A stretch of 64,000 nucleotides of DNA. It comes from Serinus canaria. Taxonomy: Eukaryota; Chordata; Aves; Passeriformes; Fringillidae. The notes below the pieces were generated by a model. It worked only from the letters and a program-made list of their open reading frames with translations. It had not been told where the DNA came from and did no database searches. Below are positions 24,591 through 53,400 of this stretch, in pieces. The translations under genes were made by a program, and so were the position numbers. Position 1 is the stretch's first letter; each line of letters starts with the position of its first letter. The stretch lies in contig NC_066316.1 of the NCBI RefSeq assembly GCF_022539315.1, forward strand, positions 32,861,245 to 32,925,244, written 5' to 3'.

Positions 24591-27190
24591 AGGCTGGAAG
24601 TGGCACCGGGATTAAATAACAAATCCTCTGCTCTACTCGTACACAAAACACACACTCTAAGTCAGTGCAGCAGAGCTGCATGATGTTCTCCAGCAAAAGT
24701 ATAGAATGAGCAAGCCTGCACAAATCTTTCTTTCTCCAAGCTGAAAGCCTAAAGAAAGTATTTTATAATTTGGTACCAGACATTGTTATTCTTTTTTTTC
24801 TGTGTGTTTTCATTACTGTTCAGCTCTTTATCTGTGTTTTTCCAAATTAATTTTAAGAACATTATGTTGAACTTACTCTCAGTTAATCTCATTTATTTGT
24901 TTTATCAACATTTCTTTTTCTTTTCAATCTAGTAATTTCTTGTCCTTCTAATTTTCCTAATTTTGATTAAATCTGTGCTATTTTCTCACAAATTTGTGGG
25001 CTTTTCTCTGCTCCAAAGAGACCATTTTTCACTGCATCATGACCTTTATTATGTTTTTGAGTAGCTTACAGTTATAATATTACATTTGGCTTTTTTCCCC
25101 TCACTCTTTCTCATTCTGTTTTTAACCTGTATTTCACACTTGCACGCTGTCTTTCCTACACAGAGTATTGCATTGAGAAAATAAAAGCTTTTGAACCTAT
25201 TTATATAAGTTCAAACCAATCAACCTGAAACCTGTTGTATTAAGGTAGGAAGGAAAAGGGAAAATAGAGAAAGAAAAGCAAAGCATATTTGCATACAGCA
25301 AATTTCCTTATAAGCTTGAGCTGCAATATGAGCTAGCTTGTGGACAAACATCGCCTGACAACGTATCCTGAGTGTGGTCTGACATTTTTTCAGTGCTGGG
25401 GATTTGATGTCACTCACTTTTTCCAAAAGCTATCGTCTGCTGCACCCCTCTGGACACTGTCAGCACAGCACGCTCTCCAGAAAATCTCACACAGCGTGAT
25501 ACAGAATTGCAGCATAGTTTTCATCAGCAAAGATGTGATTTTATTTGTTGCTATTAGATCGTGGACATAAAAATCTCTCTGCTTTTCATTGTTCATCGTT
25601 TTCTCTGAACTCCAAGAGAAAAGACGTTTCCATGCTATTTGCTAGCAGATCTAGAGTGGTTTCAGACCTCTGAATCTGTAGTCATCACGTCCCACTGCAT
25701 CTCTTGCTAACCCCACTTCTCTACTGTATTAAACTGGAAATCTTCAGGTCCTGCATGCCCTTCTACCCACCTCCCCCAAATGGTTCCCTAGTCCTGCTTC
25801 CTCCCCCTCATGTCCCCATAAAGGCCCTGTAAGCTGCTCCTGGCTTCCATGAGGACAGCCTGTCTCTCCCACAGCCATGTGGCCCCAGGATTCACCTATG
25901 CATGAGTTGACATGCTGGTTGGAGGGAACAGACTGGCTGGCTGGCCAAGCAGAAATCAGTGGTGATTGCTTCCACTATGAGTGTCTCCATAGAAACTTTG
26001 GGTTCTTTTCCCTGTTCAACCACTGATTTTCTGAAGCCTTGCAGGAACACCCCTGTAGGAATATCCTTCTGTCAGGTGTGGTACAGGTTGAATGATATGC
26101 TCAAACCCTGATTGTAGGTTGGGATGCAGATGAGCTGTGGATGCATTGGCATATAGACACAGCCCAGCACAAAACAGTGAGTACCAACAGTTTGTTTTCC
26201 TGCTAGTGCCACTCCTGCCTGCTCTCACTACAGGTTACACACTGGGTAAGAGCCCTCTGCAGCGTGACAAAGCTGAGGCAAAAACCCACAAAAAGGCCAA
26301 TCCCCCACTGCCTCCTCAGCAGCCCAGGAGGGCTGCATTTCCCAGCTGTGCCCTGGAGGCATGTACCTTTTGGCCACTGCCTTTACCCCGGGTGACTCCA
26401 GCACAGAGGGGAATATGCAGGACTCCCACCTTCCTCCCAGCTGCGTTCCCATCTGCCTTCCCAATCCCTGCTAAAGGCTACCCTGACTGGCCAGGCAAGC
26501 CAGTGGAAACTCCTGAAGGTCCTATGGCTGGCAATGCCTGGCTTGCCTTAGCTGAGCCCCATGGGGTTGATAGATGTGACAGATGTTGCTGAAATGCATG
26601 GGGCACCCTGCACACACCCTGAGATCTGGGTAGACTTGAGATATCAGCAGCTTTGCCTGGAGGTGAAAGGCACATCATACACTGAACCAAAGTGAAAGGT
26701 GCCTCCCAAGTCATGCACAACAAGAACTAAACCAGAAACGGAAAAAAGCTGAGGGAAGTAATGTTTTTCCTCCAGAAAGGGCATGGGAGGGTGTTAAAAC
26801 AATTCTGATACAAAGTTAGCATTATCAGTGTCTGTATGGGGGGACTGACTTACACAGAGGCATAAATCAGCAGCAGTTTCAATCTAAAGCAATCCAAGTC
26901 TCTGACTGGAAACACTCTTGGGACCTAAAGCTGAATACCCAGGGCTGTATAGAATTAGGTGTGTGGATTGTGTCTTGTTCCCATAATTTCCACCACTATG
27001 ATCCTCATCCTTACCTTAACAAAGTGATGCCAAGCAATCTGGGAGAAAAAAACCCAAAACCATGTCCAACAAAAGAAGAAAGCGCCTTCATATTTCCCAG
27101 TATCCAGCAGGAATTATTGAGCCTGATTTGGTAATCCATCCCATTCAAGGTTGTTTTCATAGCCACACCATGGCAGGGGGGGCACAGCAC
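24591..27190. other. Intergenic sequence upstream of plasminogen-like gene
   Basis: No exon recognised. Open frames near 26.1-26.6 kb overlap on both strands and match nothing I know. Confidence 0.45.
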
Positions 27191-27192
27191 AG

Positions 27193-27205
27193 GATAATGA
27201 TTAAC
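27193..27205 (+). promoter_or_regulatory. HNF1 site in plasminogen-like promoter
   Basis: GATAATGATTAAC matches the HNF1 palindrome GTTAATNATTAAC at all but one position. It lies 103 bp before the start codon. HNF1 drives liver expression of plasminogen in mammals, so hepatic expression is the expected reading (inference). A degraded counterpart lies in the upstream relic. Confidence 0.65.
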
Positions 27206-27254
27206 TTAATCCTCCTGCCTTGTTTGTTTGATGCTGCCTCACTCCAGTGAGAGT

Positions 27255-27262
27255 CAATAAAA
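27255..27262 (+). promoter_or_regulatory. Possible TATA-like element
   Basis: CAATAAAA lies about 46 bp before the ATG and is conserved in the relic promoter at 4608-4615. Its position would give a very short 5' UTR. The TATA role is inference. Confidence 0.4.
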
Positions 27263-27307
27263 CTTTGTGCACCAACACACTTTCCAGCACCCGCCATCTG
27301 GGCCAAA

Positions 27308-42250
<14,943 letters not shown>

Positions 42251-42889
42251 TACCACTACTGGCTGAGTGTAAGTAGCTATTGCAAAGCAGTAGCCAAGCT
42301 GACCAATTGTTACTGTCTTTCAGAGTATCTGTGTTGTACCTGTATGAGGCAACCATGATTGCACATGGCAGCAGCTGTGAGGCTCCTACTTCACCCCTGT
42401 TACACCCCAAATACTTAAATCCAGGAATTAAATTGAAGGTTCCTTTACACTAGTTGGCACAAAGAGAAATCCCAAGAGGTGAAAAATCACACAAAAGCTC
42501 ACTGGCAAAAGGACAGAAAATAAAGGGACTTAGGCAAAAAGGATTAAATATGACACCTTATTCACTTATCATAGCAGTACTTAGCATTAATTTAGTACTT
42601 AGCATTTACTTAGCCCATTTCACCTAGAAACCTTTAAACCTATGAGATCTTACATAACCCACAAAGATCCATGAAAAGAGAATGAGGATAAGAAAGAGAG
42701 AGAGACAGAGAAAGACATAAAGACAGAAGAGATTTAGAAGAACACACATAGAGCTACCACCTCCTAGGATTCCATCGTGGGTGAGATAGAACTCCAGGAA
42801 GCTGGCAGGGCCAAGACCATGTGCTGGCCCTGTGCTCCATTAAGCCTCCATGGACTTTTCCCCTGAGGAGAGACTTCCAGTCGCTTGGG

Positions 42890-42919
42890 GGCTGGGTTAG
42901 CACCACCCCTCCATCTCAG

Positions 42920-42958
<39 letters not shown>

Positions 42959-43490
42959 CAGCTCTGCCAGGGCTGAGGGGGTCTGGGGGCAGGGCAGAGC
43001 ATCACCTCACCTAGCAGCACATAAGCAAGCACTTCAAGCACCCCAAAAAGTGGCTCAGGACACTAAACTTACCCACCCTCTGACAACAATCCTGTGTCTC
43101 AAGAATCAAAGAGGAGCACAGCACTGGGACCTTTCCTCTTTTGGTCTCATCAGGGTCAAATCCAGCAGGCAGAGTAGAAAGGAAAGAAGAGGAAAGCATA
43201 TTGAAACATATTATAAGCATATAATGGGCAATTGCTATACCAGTAAAACCTAATTAACATCTTTTCATGCAGTTTATTTCCCCCACCATCCCATGAGTCC
43301 TAAAATCACAGGATAATCAGGCTCCAGGGGGTGAGTACATGCAGCAGTCTTTTAGCACCTAAAGAAATCCAGCAGATCATCTGTGATTCCCTGTGCTCCT
43401 GGAGGCATCACTTTCCTACTTTGAGGTTTAGCATTCTCTAATATAAGATAATTTACATAACTATTTGTGCTACTTGTTGGACTTGTAAGC
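42890..43490. repeat. Tandem duplication, left copy
   Basis: Starts with CTGGGTTAGCA and a (GATT)n tract ending at 42960. It then runs with many shared blocks (CACTGGGACCTTTCCTCT, GGAAAGAAGAGGAAAGCAT, AGCAGATCATC, GATAATTTACATAA) to about 43490. The right copy is offset by about 1.0 kb. It could be a pair of old LTRs, but no element ends were identified. Confidence 0.75.
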
Positions 43491-43924
43491 CAAGTTCCAA
43501 AAAAAGCTTGGCAAGTTCAATTTAGGTCACCTTGCCTTTTGGTCTCCACAATCTTACATGTCCAGGTATCCCTACAACCCAAACAAATACACATGTCCCA
43601 GATCACCAGCCTTATTCCTCCCACCCAGCAGGTTTCAGGGACATTCCCAGAGCCTGTACTCAGGGAGAAAGAAAAGGTCAGTGGACATCATGGGAAATGA
43701 CATACAGTACAATTCTACTACTAAAACGATCTGGATTGCCTCAGAGGTGGGAGTTAACGAGAAAATAACACTCATTCATGCCAATCTCCTCAGCATATCA
43801 TTTTCAGGGTCATGACTTCAGACCATAAGCCTTTTTAACTTAACCAAGCCCTTCAGTGGCTCTCCAAGTTAAATCTTTCTTTTAATCCTTCCCTGTCTAT
43901 AGCTGGAAAGAATGAGGAGCTGGT

Positions 43925-43940
43925 TTAGTACAGCCTCTAG

Positions 43941-43979
<39 letters not shown>

Positions 43980-44490
43980 CAGCTCAGCCAGGCTGGGGGT
44001 CTGGGGGTGGGGCACTGTCTCGCCAGAAGCAAGGCCTGACCTATCCTCAACCACACACACACACCAGCATTGGTTTGAGACTCAGCTCTTCCAGTCTCTG
44101 TCAGCCACCCCATATCTCAGTACAACAGACCAGAACCACCACACTGGGACCTTTCCTCTCCTGCTCCCATCTAGTAAATAGAGAAGAAAGGAAAGAAGAG
44201 GAAAGCATGCTGAAACTCCTGTAAGGGGCAGCTGCTATTCATAAATCTAGTTAATATCCCTTTATGAAGTTCATTCTCTCCAGCAGCTCTTGAGTCCAAA
44301 AACTGCAGGACAATCAGGCTCTGGGGGGGAAATGCATGCAGCAATCTTTCAGCACACAGAGAGTCAAGCAGATCATCCATGATTTCCAGTGTGTTCTTGG
44401 AGGCAACACTTTCCTTCTGTGAAGTTTCACATTATCTAATATTAGATAATTTACATAAATATTTTTGATACTTGAACTTGTAAGCTGGGG
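43925..44490. repeat. Tandem duplication, right copy
   Basis: Matches 42890-43490 with offsets of 1,021 bp at the GATT tract and 998 bp near the right end. Divergence and indels make the duplication old. The (GATT)n tract is at about 43941-43978, and a (CA)n run at 44050-44063 is specific to this copy. Confidence 0.75.
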
Positions 44491-46949
44491 ATGGTTCTGA
44501 GAGGTTTTTTGTCTTGGGCCTGATCTCTAAATTTTGGAATGAATAACAGTAATTTGGGAGAAGGCCGACAGGGTATCAGCTCCTTCTTGGGCACTGTTAG
44601 GAAGCCCACCACTTCCCACACATTCCCAGTACTTTTATCCCATGTTGGAGCAGGGAGAGGGATCAGTTCTCCCCCCTCTAACAAGCTTAATCTTTTCATG
44701 CAACAGTATGAAACAATATGCTTAAAAGACGGAGTCTTTTACCACGTTCTTTTTCTTCAGAAAGCTTTATTTCATTTCCCCAGTAAAATTTTCAATAAGT
44801 CTCAGTCCTTGTAACTTAACTAATTCTGTTGAAGGGTGTGGTATTATCACCTTCAGCTCTGCAGTTTGGTATGCCAATTCCTTAACAATAGGGCAGGGCT
44901 GAGTGTGAATGTCCAGGGGCACATAATGATTATAAAATCAATAATGAGAAATCAACCATATGCTAAAAAATTCCTATGGGCTGTTTGAATGAAAATGGCT
45001 TGGAGAGTGCCTATGCACAGCTAAAGTGCTACTCTGCACAGAAGCTCTGACCATCCCAAATTGGTCAGTAGCCAGTCAAGCTTCACATGGCACCTCGGAG
45101 TGAGAGGCACTGTGAGTAATAATGGCAAAGTGACCACAGTTCATGGCAGAAGGCAGTAACGGTAGCCCTTCACATCTGAAATATTTGCATCCAATGCCAT
45201 CCATGACACATCCTGATGGCAATGTGGTTGTTCAAATCCAAACTCATGTCCTGAAGCCAGGGAAGTCACAGAAGTTGCAGCAGAAAGGACACCCAGGTAC
45301 GTGCAGTCTCAGAGCTGCTGCACTGTGCTGCAAGGAGAGGCAGACAAGCTGCACAGTACTCAAGGGTTGCAGCACAAAACAACAAAATGGGAGCAAGTTG
45401 GCACCAAGAGGTAGGATTCATCAGCCCCAGTACCTTGCTGGATAATCAGAGGTAACTGTTCATGTGGAAGAACTTAACAAATGTTTCATTTTGAACCATT
45501 GTTGACTTCCCAATTGTGGAGGTCTTGGGAGTGTTTCACCTGCTTTTTGCCACTGCCACTGAGAGGGGACTGGATTCACAAACACTGGTAAATAACTGAA
45601 GGCATATACATGAGTCACTACTTAGGCACATTACAGATGTTTGATTTAACAACTGTTTGATTTAGGAAACCCATGGGATTATTGGGGATTTTATGCAGTG
45701 TAAATGCTTCTTTTTCTAGATACTTGCCTGGGAACATAAGCTGTCAACATAAAAAAGCTAAAAAGCTGTGGTTCATTTTTGTTCCTCCTGCTCTTGTAAT
45801 TCTCTCTTTTGTTTATAAAGCCTTCCAATAATGTATTTTATTTGAAAGCTTAATAACAGAGACAGCACAGTGGAAAAGAATCTAGAGGGTTCTGAGAGGC
45901 AGAACAAAGTAACAGAAGGATGAACATCATTCTTTCTTGACTGTAAGCAAATAAAACACTGGTGACAGTCTCCCTGCCACTGCTCTGCTACTCGTGGAAG
46001 CAAGGAGAATTGTCCTTACCAAAGTACATGTTTTTGTTGAAAATGTAAAAGGCAAAATACTGAGCATGGTGCATAATATGTCCATGATTCACCTTCCACT
46101 TTCATGTATGTATTCTTTTTTCCATACTGCTCTTCCAGTCACTTTCCCCCCACCCAGTACTCCTTAGGCTTTGAACTCTCATTTACCCAAGCTGTCAAAT
46201 TCCTATGAAAGTGAAGTCTTTATCGAGGACTATTTTACCAACCACAAGGAAAATGAAATCTAAGCACCTGAATTGAAACATAGCATTGATTTCTGTAGAA
46301 AATTTAAAATGTAACTTTTCCTTTATGTTTTGGCTGCTGCAAATCATGGGTGCACCTGGCATGCAGCCAAGCAATATACAGGTTGCAAGGGACACCTGGA
46401 GGTGAGCTCATGCCAACACCTGCTCAGAACAGGTTCAGCTTTGTCAGATTGCTCAGTGCCTTGTTCCTGTCAAATTTGGAATGCCCCCAAGGGTGAAAAT
46501 CCCACATCCTCTCTGGACCCCTGTCCCAGCATCTGAATACCTCGGTGGAGGACTAATTTCTCCTCATAACTAACCTTAACTTCTCTTGTTACAATTTGGC
46601 TCCTGGCATTTTGTTCTTCACCTGCTACTTCTCCAGGGTGACTCTGGGTCCATTTTCCCTCAGCTTTTCACTAGTTAACTGTAGGCAGCAATAAGATCCC
46701 ACCCTTTACTCTTTCCTCTCCAGGATAAAGATGTTTCTTCACCTTCCTCATACACCGCATGGCCCAGCCAGCAGCTTGGTGGCCCTGCTCCCCCAAGGCT
46801 GGGCCCTCTCTAGTCTGTCTTCTACCAGCAAGGCCAGAAGTGGCTGTGGCAATCCAGGTGTGCTCTCAGGAGCGCTGAGGAGAGAGAAGAATCCCTTCCC
46901 TCAGGCTGCTGGCTGAAGTTCCCGCTACAGGGCTCTGTACGGGCTGTAT

Positions 46950-47480
46950 AACCCAGCTGGCTTTTCCTGTGAGGACGCGGGGCTGCCACAGCCCGAGCCG
47001 AGGAGCTCAGGGCAGCCTCGGCAGGGCTGCTCTCCAGTTCGGCATCCACTCGGCACTGCCGCATCCAGTCGGCCCTGGCGCTCAGGGCTGTTCCTGCTGC
47101 ACGCAGGGCTCGGCCAGGGTCCAGCTCGGTCTGCAGCTGCACTCTCGGGCCGTAGGTGGCACTGACGGACGATGTAGTTTGCGTTGTCCCCGAGAAAACG
47201 TCACTGCGGAAGAGAGAGCCGGAGAGGAGAAGCTGGGATTGTGTCGGAGCAGCGGCCAGGCAAGGAGCAGCGGCCAGGAAAGGAGCAGCAGACATGTGGC
47301 GGGAGAGCATTCCAAACGCATGGTGAGATATCCTCGGCACGGGAGCAGGGATCCAGACTGGGCTCCCTGCGCTTGGGATGCGTGAAAGCCCCGGGAGGGT
47401 CACCAGGTCGTGGGAGAGTGGGAGCAGGAGCTGAGATCTCCTGAGCACGAGAGCGGAGGAGGTGTTGATCCACTGAGCCT
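46950..47480 (+). promoter_or_regulatory. EPHX1: CpG-rich promoter region of EPHX1
   Basis: Dense CpG dinucleotides in an otherwise AT-rich area, ending just 5' of the gene. A good donor (CATG then GTGAGA, at 47323) marks a probable first exon whose 5' end I cannot fix. Long open frames on both strands here are CpG-island artefacts. Confidence 0.6.
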
Positions 47481-50400
47481 TGTTTGTGTCGCTCAGAGAG
47501 CTGCTTCTGGGACAGCCTTGCTTTCTTGGCAGTGCGGGGTTTGTGCTATACCTTGATAGTTGCTTTCACCCCTCTGCTCACCGACCTCCCGGATGTAAGT
47601 GCAGGGGGATATTCCTACCTGTTGCATAAGCTGTTTGTTCTTAGGAGCCCTGTTCTTCCATGTCTGGAAGTGATTTAAGGGAAAAAGCACGTAGGCTGTT
47701 TCAGCAAGTGTGAGCAAATTGCCTCGGAGGTTACTGAGATGTCCATTACAGGTTCCAGGTTCTGCGCTTCAGACAGCAGGGGGGAAACAATTCTAGGTGA
47801 TAGCAAACGCCCAGTGGAGTTGGTTTTTCATGGATTAGCAAGTCTTTTTCCTTTTTGGCATTTGCTTTGGTTTGTTTTCTCAAAGTACTATAATTATTGT
47901 ACCAAAGAACTCCCTAATGCAGCCGCATTCCACAAGGCAGAGTAACAAGACTTACTTCTATTGTTGCTAGATTTTAGACTGTGCTTTTGTACCAGAAGCT
48001 ACTAGGCTTAAAGGGAACCGAGGAGGATACTTTCTTTTCCTTGCAGACAGGGGAGACCTAAAGGCTTGATATTCAGCGAGGAGTAGCTAGAAGTGTGTCA
48101 AAGGTACAGCAGCTCCTTAAACTCTGGACGGGGAAGGGTCCACAAGCCTCTGCTGGTGCCAGCCCTGCAGCACGATCAGCACCACATGGCTGGGAGCAGA
48201 ACAGCCCTGGAGCTCGGAATTGCCCTGCTGATGCTGTGCACCTATTGCAACACAGCAGTCAGAGTAAACTATTTTCTTGGCTGAAGCTACACAGCTGCTC
48301 ACAGGATGAAACACTTCAAGGACACCTATACAGTTGTTTACTGCCTTTCATCTAAACTCTGCTGAAGGAGGGAATATTATGGCAACAAATTATCTAGCTG
48401 AAGCACAGCCCAGAAACAGTCTCTTTGTACAGACCCATGCTTTGTGAGCCCCTCTCTGCCCATCCTATCCAAAGAGTTCGAAAAATAGTGGCAGATGTTG
48501 CCAGGTGGCTGAAGAGCTTGTGGTCACATCCCTGGGCAATGAGTGGTGCTGGCAGGGGACATTCTTTGCACCATCCAGAAGGGTTGGAATAGGACAACAC
48601 TATCAGACTGTAAGGATCTTTCTGTTTTTTCCCCTTTTGTAGGGAGAGCATCATGTCCCGGATCAGGTGAGTGGAATAGCTGTACTGTGCTGCGCTTTCC
48701 TCTTTTGGTTAGTGGCCTGGTTGGGGCACAGCATCATCCCTTCTGTACTCTGGATAACAACAGCAACAAAATCTTCACTCACATTCCCCTTGCAGCCCCC
48801 TGCAGGAGCCCCCAACACCTCTACTGATCCCCAAGAGGAGATGAGGAACTTGAAACCCAAGTCAGAGGGGTAGGAAGGTACACTACATTTTACATTTACA
48901 CTGCATGTCTGTCAACTCCAGCTCTGGCAGCTTGGCTCCCACACCTCAAGTGTGGCACCTTGCTGTTCAGAACAGAAACAGGGACACCAGCAGACACTCC
49001 TAGCTTGAGAGCTACAGGGGAGAGCCAGGATTGCCCTAAGAGATGATTGAATCTGTAGGGGAGCTGTGTATGAAGCACTGGCAAGAGGAGCATGTCCAGC
49101 ACACCCAGCTCTCTTCAGCAGCTGAAGACTTTTGTCTCTCCTCCTGCTCCTCAGCCCACTCTGCCCATGCAGTTTTTATTCCTGGACAAGTCCAGCTGCT
49201 ACTGTCTCATTCACTGCAGTACCTGCCTCAAAGTAGCTTGGCCTGTATCCTATTGAACTTTGTCCCCCTGGGCATCGTGGTTCACATGGAAAGGGACAAG
49301 GAAGACTTGTGATCAGCAAGGACTTGAGACCCCTAAGAAGCCTTGGTAGATAGAACCCTGCCCCAAATCTTACCTGTGATCTTCAAAAATAATGGAAATG
49401 CCCAGTCCCTGCTGACTGCCTGGGATTTGGAGGCATTTGTCCCTGCTCATTCCCTATGGATGTGCAAACAAGACTCAGCATAAGTCCCTTTGACACTGCT
49501 GTTGTTGAACACAAGCAATTTTGTGCCTCCCCAGGCCTTTTGACTATTCTCAGAAGAATGCAGTCCTGGTCCCTGTGGCCGCCCTGGGGGTTGGAGGGAT
49601 GCTGCTTTACTGGCTCAGATCTGGACGCAAGATCAAGACTATTGACATGGGCGATGGGTGGTGGGGCGCAGGTGAAAGGCCCCCCAAAGGGAAAGAAGAC
49701 ACAAGCATCCGTTCCTTCAAGATCGAAACATCCGACAAAGAAATCGAGGTACAGCTGGCTGGGGGGTAAGGAGGGGCAGAAAGCGGCAAGGGGAGGCAGT
49801 CCATCACCCACCTCACTGCCTCAAGGTGATGCCTTGGGGCTGACAGCAGGGCACTTCCATGTGTCAGGGCAGCTACCCAGCTCCATTAGATGATGCTCTG
49901 GCTCACCATTCTTTACGAAGGGGATTTGAGCTCTGGTCCCTTGCAATGTCCCCTAAAGACTTTCTGGGACAGCAGAACCCCTGTGCAAGCTGGGGTTTCT
50001 CCTGCAGAAAGGCCACACTTTGAGCAACAGACTTTGGCAGTGAGTCTGTGGATGGTGTGGCAGGGCAGGAGGGCATTGGGACAGCAGTGGCACCAGTAGG
50101 GCAGGATCGAGAGGCTTCCACAGAGGAAAGGGCTGTAGGGCTGAAGAGGGATGGTATCTTGACTGAGTCATAGTTCCTCCATCTCTGCATGCCTGTCTCT
50201 AATTATCTGACCAGCAGCAACTCAGGGTGAGATTCTTATTCTCCCAGCCAGCAGTGCTGCCAAGCTCCTAACAACAAAAACTCTGAAGTGAGTTAGCAGC
50301 AAGCCAAGAGTAGGATCCAGTACTCCTTGGTGCCCACGGGGAACTTGTAACCTGTAGAAAATTGTATTCCACATACAAACAATATCAGGTGGTCAATTAG

Positions 50401-53400
50401 AGTATGGCACTTCTTCAGGAGGGCTTGTGGTGCTCCAGAGAGCAATACAAAAGCCAGCAGAGCCAGGAGAGCCTGTCTGTGCCTGCCCTGGCATAGGGCA
50501 CATGGCAGCAGCTGGCCACTCAGGCAAGAAGGGCTCCCTTCCACAGGATCTGCACCAGCGGCTGGATCGGTTCCGCTTCACACCGCACGTGGAAGGAGCC
50601 GCCTTCCACTACGGCTTCAACTCCAGCTACCTGCGGAAGGTGGTGGCCTACTGGAGGAATCAGTTTGACTGGCGCAAGCAAGTGGAAGTGCTGAACAAAT
50701 ATCCCCACTTCCACACCACCATTGAAGGTGAGGGGGCCTCTGTGCCTTGAGCAGGTCTCACTCGGAAATGCACAGCAAGAAGGGGGAGATGTAAAAAGTG
50801 ACAATATTTGAGATAACCTATGCATAACAGCTTTGTGATACAAGTGAAATATAACTAGTGGAGGCTCTATTATTAATAACTTTATAGGGATTAAGACCAT
50901 TACACAGTGGCAATAAGATTAGGTCTGCTTCAAGATGGGCTTCATCTGGCTAACCCATGCTAACTAAAGATGAGATGCTCTTCAGTGATTGCCTTGAAGC
51001 CACCTTTGAAAACTGTGAATTTTAGCCATACTGAGGCTGGAATATCCCTCCCCACCACACAGTAGTTTAGCCAGGTGAGCTTACTTTACATAAATGATCT
51101 CAAGATTAGGGTAGAAAGGCTTTACGTAATTGATCTCTATGTTAGCCTTCTATCATGCCCTTTTTCATGTTTCTCTTTTAACTACTGCATGTCTCTTACC
51201 CCCATTGTGGTAACCATTCAAGTGCAGTTCTTACTTATATACTATGAGTCCAGTTTCTCAGGAGATGGATGCTAATCTCCAGTGACCCCAATATCTGTGG
51301 CTGGGGTCAATATCTCTGTCTGTATGTAAAAGATGAGACAACTGATACTATACCAGGCATTCCCTTTCAGCAAGGCATCTTCTTGCAGTGGGCTGATTGT
51401 GGGACTTCTGCTCCAGATTCTAATTACAGTTTTGCCTCCCTCCTTCTAGATAATGTAGAGCAGAAACTGTGGTCCCAGAGCTTTAATTTTTCTTTCTTGG
51501 GTATGTGGCAGGGATTGATATCCATTTTATCCATGTGAAGCCATCCTACATTCCTCATGGTCAAGCTGTTCGACCTCTGCTGATGGTCCATGGCTGGCCC
51601 GGCTCCTTCTATGAGTTCTACAAGATCATCCCTCTGCTCACGGAGCCAGCCAAGCATGGCCTGAATGAGGGTGATGTGGTGTTTGAGGTCATCTGCCCCT
51701 CCATCCCAGGATACGGTTTCTCAGAGGCCTCTCACCAGAAAGGTAAGCAATGAAAAGGCTCTGTTGGAATTGCAGTTTTTGGAGTAACAAACACCTCAAC
51801 TATCCCAGGCAGCCCTGAGCACTGCAGTTTGTAGTGCAGATGCCTGGCTCTTCACTAAGGCCCATGTGGTTGAGCCTCTGGGGCTGGCTGTGGAGATTTG
51901 CAATACTGGAAGTCAGGTCTGATTTCGTTTTCCACTGAATTTCTTTCATCTTGCGTTCACTTTCTTTCCAAGGAGTGAGGCAGAGCAGCATTGCACACTG
52001 TTGCTTCCCACAGCCCCACACACACGTGCCTCGGTCAGGTCACAGTCTTTGGCCAGGGGAGGAACACCGGGACCAACAGGTCTCCTGTGTTTTTCCCTTT
52101 ACCTACAGGGTTTGACTCCATAGCAACTGCTCGGATATTTCATAAGCTGATGAACAGATTGGGCTTCAAGGAATACTATATACAGGGAGGAGACTGGGGA
52201 TCTCGCATTACCACTAACATGGCCCAGATGCTGCCACAGTAAGTAGCAAAGGAAATCAGTGCAGAAAAGCTGCCTCCAGTTCCTATCCTACCTTCTGGCT
52301 CCATAGTCCTACCTTCTGTTTGCCCTGCTTCTCATTCCCTTCTGCTCTGTTTCCTTCAGGGACAATCCCATCCTGTATGTTCAATTGCATTCATATGCTT
52401 TGTATTAAAATTTTTTTAAAATCATGATGAACCTGAAGGGCTTGGTGCATTTGATTCAGTTTATCTCACAGCTGCCATCACACTTGTTTTCTAGAAAACT
52501 TGTAGACAGAAAATGGCTTGATATAACCCTCTATTCCTTAACTTATTTTTAGGTCTGTGAAAGGGCTTCATCTGAATCTTGTTTTCATCACCGGACAAGG
52601 CTTGGGAAAGATGATTCGTACAATGCTTGGGGCTTATGTACCATGGCTTGTAGGCTTCACTAGGGAAGATGCTCAACGTCTCTACCCTTTCATGCAGAAG
52701 AACGTATTTGATGTCCTACGAGAGTCTGGGTACTTACACATCCAAGCCACCAAACCAGACACTGCAGGTAATGTACCTTCTCTGTATCCCTGTGAATGGT
52801 ACACCATTCACTTGTGGTACATGAAAACAAAGGCCAGCCAAATTTGAGAAGCAACGAGTTCTGGTGATTTGAGTGCAAGATTCATGGGGGTAATGAGTTT
52901 ATGGGGACAAGAACTGTATAAAATGAAGCTAAAAGAAACCACTCAAAAAAAGATGGAGATTTCAAGTATATCTTTTCAAGGTCTTTTAAATAGCACACTA
53001 CTTTCCTTGAGAATGAACCCATTTCCAAAGAGTCTCTCAAAAGCAAAACACAGGGTTCTGAAATTGAAGCTTTGAGTAGTAAATGAGGCTGACAACAAGA
53101 AAAATATCACAAGCAAAGAGGTGCAATGTGAAAGTTACAAATATGTAGACAAAGCTCAAACACCTGAAAAGCCAGAATGCTGACGTCCTGGGCCCAGTGG
53201 ATAAGGAATATGAGGAAAAGATATGGCCATTTCATAATGCTTAAAGGATCTCTGCATCAGTCCCCACTAGAAACGATTCTGGGGTATTGCTTTATTGAAA
53301 TAATCCCTCATCAGGAAAGACAGCTGAGCTGTCTCAGGCTGGTGTCAGATTTGGAGGCCAGAGAACAAACAGCCCCCCTTCCCAGCAATTTACCAAAGGA

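Larger units (their letters stand above)
42251..46949. other. Intergenic sequence between PLG-like and EPHX1
   Basis: Contains the diverged tandem duplication noted separately. No exon or RNA gene recognised in the remainder. Confidence 0.5.

Noticed and set aside
26137..26592. 151-codon plus-strand frame
   Set aside because: No known domain, an overlapping minus-strand frame, and no splice or promoter context.
47165..47185. ZNF143-like motif in the EPHX1 CpG island
   Set aside because: Only partial agreement with the consensus, too weak to list as a site.
46822..47448. 208-codon minus-strand frame and overlapping frames near 47 kb
   Set aside because: They coincide with the EPHX1 CpG island, where stop codons are rare in every frame.
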